Below, one piece after another: positions 1-7,500 of a stretch of DNA of 19,599 nt; positions within the stretch are counted from its first letter, which is position 1; each line of letters begins with the position of its first letter. Made by a program: the position numbers and the translations under genes. Source of the DNA: Chrysochromulina tobinii (taxonomy: Eukaryota > Haptophyta > Prymnesiales > Chrysochromulinaceae); NCBI GenBank assembly GCA_001275005.1, contig JWZX01002398.1:1-19599 (forward strand), in the 5' to 3' direction. A model generated the notes under the pieces. That model was given only the letters and a program-made list of their open reading frames with translations. It was not told where the DNA came from and ran no database searches.

Positions 1-42
1 AACTCAAGCCCACACAATCTCACTCCCCCACTCCGTGCGCAG

Positions 43-363
43 GCCGAGGCGGCGGTGGCGAAGGAGTTGGAGATGGAGCGCAAGGCAAGGGCGGAGCACT
101 CGCGTGAGCAGCGTGCCAAGGCGCCCGAGCATCCTATCCGTGCTCCCTGCGGGAATAAAGCCCGCGCCGAAGAAGAGCTCCTATCGGCTAACTCGTCCTG
201 CGCAAGCGTCCCCGACGCGGGCGCGCCGGCGGCTGTGATCACCGCGGCCTCACCAGCGCCAACACACGAGTCACCGATCGACATCGAGTCCGCACTCGAC
301 CCGCTCGGGCTCGCGGGTGCTCCTGCGCCGCTGCCGCCATGGATGAAGGTGCTGCGCCATTGA
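43..363 (+). CDS. 3'-terminal exon of an unrecognised gene (partial)
   Basis: The window opens inside an intron: bases 1-42 end in a C/T-rich stretch and TGCGCAG. The frame from 43 then runs AEAAVAKELEMERKARAEH and on to a TGA at 361-363. The first part is charged and helix-like (many Glu, Lys and Arg), perhaps the end of a coiled coil; the rest is Ala/Pro/Ser-rich low complexity ending WMKVLRH. I see no catalytic motif and cannot name the protein. The exon start rests on the AG acceptor and on the open frame continuing upstream of any ATG. It converges with the membrane-protein gene ending at 807. Confidence 0.5.
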   Translation, partial: AEAAVAKELEMERKARAEHSREQRAKAPEHPIRAPCGNKARAEEELLSANSSCASVPDAGAPAAVITAASPAPTHESPIDIESALDPLGLAGAPAPLPPWMKVLRH

Positions 364-806
364 TAAAGGCCATCGCGTGGTAATCCCCACCGTGGCTTGC
401 TCGATTGGGTGGGATGATGTGCGTGCCGCTGTCGGAGAGAGCCTACGTCCTATGTGCCCATGGTCGACGGCGGCCGATGGAGAGTTGGAGTGGAGCGAGA
501 GGATGCATTTGTGACTCGAGGTGAGCGTTCTCTGAATACTGAAAATCATATAAATGAAAATACCCGTGCCTCCGCACTCGGCATATTTCGGTCCTGCTTT
601 CTGCATCAGTCGGCTCTCCAAGACTCCAACAACATGTTGTATGGCCCCGCCGTTCCACAGCACGTACGTCGTACGTGACGTTAGTAATGGGACTTGCTGG
701 CTACACGTCCCCCTTATGTGACGAGAGCGTTCCCATAAGGCACATTCCACAAAGCCGAGCCGACGCGTTCACGGGACGCGGGGGTACAGAGCTGGATTCA
801 ATCGAG
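364..806. other. Convergent intergenic region with a perfect hairpin
   Basis: This lies between two genes that end toward each other. No convincing frame is present; the open frames on both strands have no recognisable composition or domain. It contains a perfect inverted repeat, CACGTACG-T-CGTACGTG, at 661-677. The stretch 530-560 is AT-rich for this window and could hold 3' processing signals, but no clear AATAAA is seen. Confidence 0.4.
661..677. repeat. 8-bp inverted repeat with a one-base centre
   Basis: CACGTACG and CGTACGTG are exact reverse complements separated by one T. The site lies between the 3' ends of two convergent genes, where a hairpin could help 3' end formation. It could equally be a CACGTG-like protein-binding palindrome or chance. 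Confidence 0.5.
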
Positions 807-2882
807 TCAGGCTTCAGAGACCGAGCCTTTGACGCCGCCTAGTTTGGAGCTCACGGGCACGACGGCGGCACTCGTGCCTGGTGCATTGCCGTCCTTGGAC
901 TTGGCGCGAAGGCGCGGGATCTCTTGCACGTGGACCACGAATATCAGGCCCGCAAGTAGCAGCGCATGGTAGACGACGTGTGCGGCGATGAGCGTGTTGA
1001 GGTTGCCCGTCGCGGCGCCCACCGCCGTCATGGGCACGAAGGCGCACCAGAAGATGACAAACACCAGCGCCCCAAATGCTACGTAGCGCTGGACGGCGAT
1101 GATCAAAGGGCCATACACGGCGACCATCGCTTTCAGCGGCTGGAGGACGAGCGCCATGGTGAGCACCGGCTTCGAGACCTCGACAAACTCGTCGCGCTGC
1201 ACGCGGTTCGCACAGAACTCCGCACGCACTCAGCACGCACTCAGCATGCACTCAGCGCGCTCTCAGCATGCACCCAGCACGCACTCAGCATGCACTCGGC
1301 ATGCAATCAGCATGCAATCAGCGCGCACTCAGCGTGCACTCAGCATGCACTCGGCATGCACTCAGCATGCACTCGGCATGCACGCACACGCACCTGCACG
1401 CGGTTGGCGAAAAGCTCGGGGGCTGTGGAAGAGAACGTGAGAAGCCCGAGGATGAGGAAGATGGCCGCAAAGGCGACGGCCATCGCCGCATAGAAGAGGA
1501 GCAGGCGCGAAAAGTCGCGGTACCGTCCCTGGCCGTACCTGCATGCAGTGCAATCAGTTGCAATCAGTTACAATCAATCGCAATCAATCGCGGTACCATC
1601 CCTGGCCGTACAAGTTCGAGCCGTAGAACATCGCGGGTGTGGCAAGGATGTTGGGGACGCCGTAGGCAAAGGTGCCAAGCGAGTCGAACATCGAAAAGAC
1701 CGCCGCCTCGAGCACGCCGATACGTACCTGTGGGGAGATTTGGCGCCGTGGTGAGCACTTGCATGCGAGCACGGCCGCCTCGAGCACGCCGATACGTACT
1801 GCGCACACGAACGTGACGATCTCCTTGGTGTTGTTAAAGAAACTCCGCACCTGCATGCAGTGCAATCAGTTGCAATCAATAGCACTCCGTCGCAATCACG
1901 TGATGATCTCCGCCGCTTGGGTGGTGTAGTTGAAGAGATTCCGTACCGCGATTGCCGCGTGGTCGCGTGTGAAGCCCGATCGCAGGTCCACGTCCGCCCA
2001 ATAATGGCGTACGTCGAAGCCATGCTCAACAAAGTAGCCTCGCGCGCGCGAGGAGCGCACCATGAGCCACAGCAGCGTGAACAGCAGCCCCGCATTCGTC
2101 GTGGCGAGCACCACCGACGTCATGTTGAGAAAGTGGCGCGCGTCCGGGCACACCCAGCGCTCCGTGTCGAGGTCGGGGATTGTGCGGTTGGCCTCTTCGA
2201 GCTGTTGATCGCACGTGTTGTTCAACGTGATGAGAAGCAGGAGTACCGTCGCCAGCAGCACCCAGAACAACACGAGGACGTACAACCGGACGATCTGCCG
2301 TTGCGCGAGGAGAACGCCAGAACCCGAGCTCAGGAAGATTTGACCTGTGGGGAGATTTGGCGCCGTGGTGAGCACTTGCACGCGAGCACGGCCGCGTATA
2401 GGAGCCCTCGTACCTGGCAACCAGGCCGCGGCGATGATGAGTGCCCAGTAGGCCGTCTGGTCGACCAGCTCCGGCTCGTACGGGGCAAGGAAGCGCAGAA
2501 GCGGCGAGGCGCAGATCATGCACAGCGCCATCATGAGCAAGCCCATCCCGATGCTCGCGATCGATGCCAGTACCACGAAGCCGCCCGCGGTCGCGAACTT
2601 TTTGGCACCTTCGAGATCGGCGATGCGCCCCTGGTTGACGTAGTAGAAGAACGTAAAGAGGTCGGACAACCATTGTGTCACACGCCGCAAGGCGGAGTAC
2701 CCCACAAACAGAAACAGGTTCTTGCTCGAGACCAAAGCGTCAATAAGTGTTGGAACCAAGGCGATGATGGCGACCGGAATGACGAAGATGACGACGAGGA
2801 ACAAGCACTTTTGGATTGGTTTGGGCTCTAGCCGCTCCTCGAAGCGCTTGACGAACCCTGGTGTCCAGTCTCCGTCGGGCAT
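807..2882 (-). CDS. Multi-pass membrane protein, possibly a MATE/MOP-type transporter, six exons
   Basis: Exons, read on the minus strand, are 2882-2414, 2344-1947, 1850-1800, 1727-1612, 1538-1394 and 1196-807 (TGA). Joined, they give a protein of roughly 470 residues with about ten hydrophobic segments, for example CLFLVVIFVIPVAIIALVP near the start, VLVLFWVLLATVLLLLITL in the middle and FGALVFVIFWCAFVPM near the end. Two hydrophobic halves separated by a polar stretch, and an internal LEAAVFSMFDSLGTFAYGVP region, recall MATE/MOP exporters, but no diagnostic motif settles this. I chose ATG at 2882 (MPDGDW); the longer frame to 2987 begins with TTG. At least four of the five introns carry exon/intron direct repeats. 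Intron phase and hydrophobicity both support the joins. Confidence 0.65.
1197..1393 (-). repeat. Intron 5 of the membrane-protein gene, a roughly 12-bp tandem repeat between 24-nt direct repeats
   Basis: The intron starts GTGCGTGTGCGTGC and ends AACCGCGTGCAG. Most of its interior (about 1225-1385) is a degenerate tandem repeat of a unit like GCATGCTGAGT on the minus strand. The exon end at 1394-1417 and the intron end at 1197-1220 are similar 24-nt copies, the last 12 nt being identical. Here the right copy supplies the acceptor AG. Confidence 0.7.
1539..1611 (-). mobile_element. Introner-like insertion, CTGCATGCAG family, intron 4
   Basis: This 73-nt intron starts with GTACGGCCAGGGATGGTACC and the next exon starts with GTACGGCCAGGGACGGTACC. 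The 24-nt copies (1588-1611 and 1515-1538) differ at one base. Between them lies GATTGATTGCGATTGATTG and similar, ending CTGCATGCAG. The last 28 nt are identical to those of the intron at 1851-1946. The left copy supplies the GT donor. Confidence 0.75.
1728..1799 (-). mobile_element. Introner-like insertion with a perfect 26-bp duplication, intron 3
   Basis: This 72-nt intron begins GTACGTATCGGCGTGCTCGA, and exactly the same 26 bp starts the following exon (intron copy 1774-1799, exon copy 1702-1727). The rest is the core GTGCTCACCACGGCGCC followed by AAATCTCCCCACAG. The 3' 48 nt match the intron at 2345-2413 with one difference. Splicing gives FVCA joined to VRIGVLEAA. The length is a multiple of three and stop-free, so retention would not break the frame. 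Confidence 0.85.
1851..1946 (-). mobile_element. Introner-like insertion, CTGCATGCAG family, intron 2
   Basis: The intron begins GTACGGAATCTCTTCAACTA and the next exon begins GTGCGGAGTTTCTTTAACAA, a diverged duplication (16 of 21 nt); similarity resumes further on at GAGATCATCACGT against GAGATCGTCACGT. The 3' part, TGATTGCACTGCATGCAG, is shared with intron 4 of the same gene. Splicing at 1947/1850 joins HAAIA to VRSFFNNTK. Confidence 0.7.
2345..2413 (-). mobile_element. Introner-like core as intron 1 of the membrane-protein gene
   Basis: This 69-nt intron runs from GTACGAGGGC to AAATCTCCCCACAG. Its 3' 48 nt are almost identical to those of the intron at 1728-1799, including GTGCTCACCACGGCGCC. 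Splicing (phase 1) joins AAWLPG to QIFLSSGSG. The flanking duplication is not recognisable here, so this may be an older copy or one whose repeat has decayed. The intron is open in frame. Confidence 0.8.
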
Positions 2883-3473
2883 CGCTAATGTGTTTCGAGT
2901 GACCCCTTCGCTCGAGAGACGAGAACGGTCAGGGCGACCCCCTGTGCTGTGACCGAACTCCGACGGCCGACGGCGTTTCGTTTCCAAAAAAGAGTAAGTT
3001 TGCGTCCATGATCACGCTAGTCCGACCTCGATTAAAGGACATGGGCCCAGCTGGACCGAGCTGGAGCTCAGCCAACACGATACGTTCTTGCTTTCTTCAA
3101 TCTCGACGCACGCGACGTCACGCAATCCCGCCCCGCCCCCGCGCCCGGACCCCGGAGCCGATGAACGTGTCCGCGGCGCTTTTGTGTCGACTGCGACGCA
3201 GCGAGCCTGTTTACACGGTGGACGATTGGAGCCTTACCAGCTTTTATGTTAGCGGTTAGGGTCCTAGGGGAATATATGGTACACACGTCGACGTGTGTGG
3301 GGAACCACACGCGACACGCTCGGACACGCTCGGATCAACTCGGATCTCGGCGCATTTGCGGCGGAGTACGCCAAAATATGGTACACTTGAGTGTGTGGAT
3401 GCGGTGCACTCCACACTGATCGGATTTGCGGCTGGAGCACCCGCCCCGAAAGAGGCAAGGCAAGGAATCCGCC
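2883..3473. promoter_or_regulatory. Upstream region of the membrane-protein gene and 3' region of the FtsH-like gene
   Basis: No gene is convincing here; the short open frames lack sensible composition. It should hold the promoter and 5' leader of the minus-strand membrane-protein gene and the 3' end of the next minus-strand gene. Two copies of ATATGGTACAC (3274-3284 and 3376-3386) are present. The first runs into a perfect palindrome at 3281-3298 and the second into a looser one (ACACTTGAGTGTGT). Confidence 0.4.
3281..3298. promoter_or_regulatory. Perfect 18-bp palindrome ACACACGTCGACGTGTGT
   Basis: The sequence is its own reverse complement and contains ACGT and GTCGAC cores. It overlaps the first of two ATATGGTACAC repeats about 400 bp upstream of the membrane-protein start codon. 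This fits a dimeric transcription-factor site, but function is inferred only from symmetry and position. Confidence 0.45.
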
Positions 3474-4449
3474 TCAGATCCCAAACGAGGACTGGCCATC
3501 AGGTCCACCCTCATCCTTCGCCTCAACCAGAGCCGGAATGGCCTCCGCACTCGCTGAGTCGAGTCCGCGGATGCGGTAGAGCAGCGCCGGCGCCGCACCG
3601 GCCTCCGACCCCTCCTCGTGTTCCTCGTCCTTCTCGAAGCGCCTGGCACGGCGCCTGGCACGGAGGCCTACGTAGGCGAGCGTGGCCGCACAGGCCGCGT
3701 CGTGCTTCTCCACCGACGTTACGAGAGATGCATGCATTCCCTCCCAGGCCTCGGTCAGCATCAGATCGAGCTCGTGTGCCGCGTGCAGCACCTGAGGAGG
3801 GGTGCGATCCGCGGCAGTCAGGGGCGCAATCAGGGAGCTCGATCGGCAATCAAGGGCACTCACCAGCCAGCCGATGATAGCCGCGCCAAAGAGAAAGGTG
3901 GGGAGCATTCCGAGTGCGTCGATGATCCACACAACAAGGAGCGTGAACACAAACGCGCGCGCGAACGGCACAAGGGGCGACGGCTCCGGTGCCGGCGCCA
4001 CAAAGAAGTCGATGTGCTCCGCATGCATGTCCTTGACCAGTAGAGGCGCGACCTCCGGGAAGATGTCGATTTTGCGCTGCAGCCCGTTGACGTCTGCGCG
4101 GGACGGGAGCGACGGAGTGCACGCTCTCAGCGGGATGGCGCCCGGCGGTCCAGCTGCTCGCGTAAGCGCGTAAGCGGCGCGCACCGAGGACCTCGACGGA
4201 AGAGCAGTCCTGGTAGATGGCAACTCGCTTCACACGGCCGGCGTGGATCTGGTCTCGGAGCGTTGAGATTTCCCACCGCTGAATGGTATTGGCGATCTCA
4301 GGCGCATACGGTGGGTGGAATGAGGGCTGGAAGAGGAACCCAATCGCGTGGAGCGCCACGATCAACGCCATGGACGGAAAAATCAGTGTTGCAATCAAGG
4401 AATTTTTGGAAACGCCCGACCACCCACCAAACGCGCCGTACGCGCGCAT
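3474..4449 (-). CDS. Small membrane protein with an FtsH extracellular-like domain, no AAA or protease domain
   Basis: Exons on the minus strand are 4449-4185, 4093-3864 and 3791-3474 (stop included), about 270 residues. A first hydrophobic helix (SLIATLIFPSMALIVALHAIG) is followed by TLRDQIHAGRVKRVAIYQDC, then SVEVLDVNGLQRKIDIF, PLLVKDMHAEHIDFFVAPAP, and a second helix (AFVFTLLVVWIIDALGMLP). This order (helix, small alpha/beta domain with a GRVKRV strand, LL..L....ID, helix) is that of the N-terminal part of FtsH. The AAA ATPase and zinc protease parts that normally follow are absent; the C-terminal 100 residues are charged and end SSFGI. Introns are 4094-4184 and 3792-3863. It may be an FtsH partner or a decayed homologue; the fold call is from pattern only. 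It is divergent to the gene at 4559, 109 bp away. Confidence 0.65.
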
Positions 4450-4558
4450 TGCGACCGGAACGCACGGCCGAAAAGGGGGGGATCGCCAATCAATTTTTCG
4501 TCAAAACTCGATGGCAGTTCCTTTGAAGCGGAGGTCCACTTGAGCACCTTCGAGCAGC
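4450..4558. promoter_or_regulatory. Short divergent promoter region
   Basis: Only 109 bp separate the ATG of the minus-strand FtsH-like gene (4449) from the first ATG of the plus-strand gene (4559), so both probably share regulatory DNA. No TATA box is evident. An A-rich and G-rich stretch lies at 4470-4510. Confidence 0.35.
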
Positions 4559-7500
4559 ATGCGCGGATCGCGCTTCACTCAGCCGGCACGCTCGGAGGCG
4601 CTGCCCACCCTAGGCAGCTCGCAGCCGCTCTCCTTGCCCAGCGCATCGACGCTTGGGCCGTCCGAGCTCCTCTCGTGCTTCGGCGTTGGCGCCACGCGCC
4701 TTCAAGCGCGCCCGCAGCTCCTCAAGGTGGGTGCCGGCAGCGGTGGCGTCGACGCGCCGCTCTCCCTGGCGGCGACGGTGCCGTCTCGCGCCTTTGCGGC
4801 AATGTCGGCATCGGCTCTCGGCGGAGCGAGCGGCAGCAGCGTTCTGACCGGCAGCAAGACGACCGTGACAAAGGCCTCCGCGGCCGTCGCGCGATTGCAA
4901 GCGGCCACGCAGCGCGTGGTGCTCCAGGCGGCTCTGCATGTCGACGGCGGGCGCGGCATCGCTGCAGGCAACACTACCGTCGTGCCTGTCAAGGTCCCAA
5001 CGGCCCTCACCGGCTCCGTGCGGGCAGACTACGAGGCGCAGGCGAGCGCGGCGGCGCGGCTCGCGGCCTCCCGCGCAGCAGCCAATGCGGCGGCGCGCAC
5101 GCACGCACGTGAGGCAGCGCTCCGGCGCGCAGCCGAGGGGCTGCTGGGCGGAGGTGGCAGTGGCGCCGGCACCCTGACCGCCTCGGGTAGCGGCGGCGTG
5201 CTCGTCGCGTCGGCCACCAAGAGGGTGGCGCTCAAGGCACTCACGCTCAAGGTGGGAGATCCACTAGGAGATGCACTCTCGCTCAAGGTGGGAGAATCGA
5301 CGGCAACCAGCCTCGCCGGCTCGAGCCTCAACAGCAGCAGCGGCGGCAGCAGCAGCGGCGGCGGCAGCAGCAGCGGCGCCAGCGTCGACGGCGACGTGGA
5401 CGATGCCCAGCACGGCGCGAAGTCTGTGCCCAAGACGGCACTCACACCCTTCCTTGAAGTGGATGCGGCCGTTGCCGTTGCCGTTGCCGTTACTACGGCG
5501 GCGGCGGCGGAGAAGCCAAAACCAAAACCAAAACCAAAACCCAATCCGAGCAGCGCAGCGGCGGCGGCGGCGGCGGCGCCCGAGACGGCGCCCTCGCGCG
5601 GCCGGCAGGTAGATGTGGCAGAGGCGATCAGGGAGGCGGCTCAGCGGCTGGCTAAGGTCGATGCTCCGACGCTCAAGATCTCCATCCAGGTGGAGGACCG
5701 CCCCTGACCGCCTCTGATCGCCTCTGACCGCCTCTGATCGCATCTGATGACCTCTGATCACCTCTGATCACCTCTGATCACCTCTGATCACCTCTGATGA
5801 CCTCTGATCACCTCTAATGACCTCTGATTGCCTCCCTCATCCAGGCGGAGGAGCGCTCCAACGGCCGGCCGAACACGCCCGGCGATGCGGGCGCCGTCGC
5901 GGGCGCCGATGGCGACTCATCGCCGCGCCCGAGCACCGTGGGCGCCGTCGCGGGCGGACCTTCCAATTATGGGAGCCTCACCGAGGTGCGCATCGAGCTC
6001 GAAAAGGGGCGTGGCAAGCTGCTGAGCATGCACGTGCTCACCACGGCGCCCCGCTCGTCCCCACAGGTGCCCGTGCGCATCGAGCTCGAAAAGGGACGGG
6101 GCAAGCTGCTGAGCGCGCCGCCTCCCATGCTCGCTTTGAGCGGCGGCGAGGCGACAGCGACCGTTTGCGGCGGCGCGAGTAATCAGCCGATTGTCGGACG
6201 CCTCTGCGTCGGCGCCGCTCAGGTGGGGTTCGTCATTCTCACTGGCGGCTCCTACTTGGGCAATGAATGGCTCAAGACGGCGCCTGGAAAGAAGGTACAC
6301 GAGTTGTCTGCAGAGGCTCCAGTGAATAGCCACTGATGACCTGCCTTGCATGAACGTGCTCACCACGGCGCGACTTCCTTCCTTCCCCACAGGTCCACGA
6401 GTGCTTGCCTGCCGAGTTCCGCGCCATCGGGCTGCTGCCCGTCGAGAGCGTCACGCCGTCGATCGCGCGCGTGCTGAGCGAGCGCTCGTTTGTGACCTCT
6501 CTCGATGACGGCGTTCCGGTGGGGAAGGTGACCGCGATCGATCTCGATCACAATCTCGCCCTCGAGGTGACGATCCTCCGCACGCAGATCGTCGCCAAGG
6601 TGCGTTTCGTTAATGGCCTCGGATCGAGTGTGATTGCCTCGGATGGCCATCCGTCCACCTATCCTCCCCCCGCTGCAGGTGAGTGTTGTTAAATTGCCTC
6701 TGATGGCCTCTGATGGCCTCTGATTGCCTCTGATTGCCATCTCCCCGCGCCAGGTGCGCCGCGCCACGCACGCTCGCCGAGACGCGTCATTAGGAGCCAC
6801 CGAGGTTCTGCCTTGCATGCACGTGCCCACCACGGCGTCCCGCTCTTCCCCACAGGTGCGCCGCGCCACGCTCGCCGAGACGCGTCGTCAGGAGGCATTG
6901 GAAGGCCTCAAAGAGGCTGAGAAGGCCGAGTGCGACGCGAAGGGCAAGTCGTATGACTTTCTTCACGGGCGCATTGTGACAGCCCGAGCGCGCGGAGTGA
7001 ACCAGCTGCGGCTCGACCGTGCGCAGGTGACACGTTCGTTCACGGCCTCTGTTCGAGTGTGATGATCCCTGATGACCTCTGATGACCTCTGATGACCACT
7101 GATCACCACTGATCACCGTGCGCAGGCGAAGCTCAAGACGCTGCAGCCGAACGTGGCGAGCGTCGATGAGGTCAAGAGTGCTCTGCAGTGGGAAAAGGTG
7201 ACCACTCACTGATGGACCACTGATGACCACCGATGACCACCGATGACCACTGATGACCACTGATGACCGCTCACTGATGGACCACTGATTACCGAACGCA
7301 CTGGGCCGGCATGCATGTGCTCACCACGGCGCCCGGGCTCTTCCCCGCAGGTGACGATGACCGAGCGCTCGATGAATGGCGGCGTGGTCGGCCTCGAGCA
7401 ATGCACCGAGACCGGGTGCTCCGTCTCGGACCCCCTCCCGGGGCAAGTGCTCGCTTTCTTGGCCGACGGTGCGAGCGCGGCGCTCGCGAGCGTCAAGGAC

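Noticed and set aside
966-1816. Plus-strand open frames over 966-1493 and 1268-1816
   Set aside because: Translations of repeats and antisense of hydrophobic exons; the minus strand gives a consistent spliced membrane protein.
2883-2987. Longer N-terminus of the membrane protein (METKRRRP...)
   Set aside because: The first codon of that extension is TTG, not ATG; the first in-frame ATG is at 2882.
4348-5112. Alternative plus-strand frame overlapping exon 1 of the fusion gene
   Set aside because: Arg/Gly-rich shadow in a GC-rich exon; the other frame continues in phase into eight following exons.
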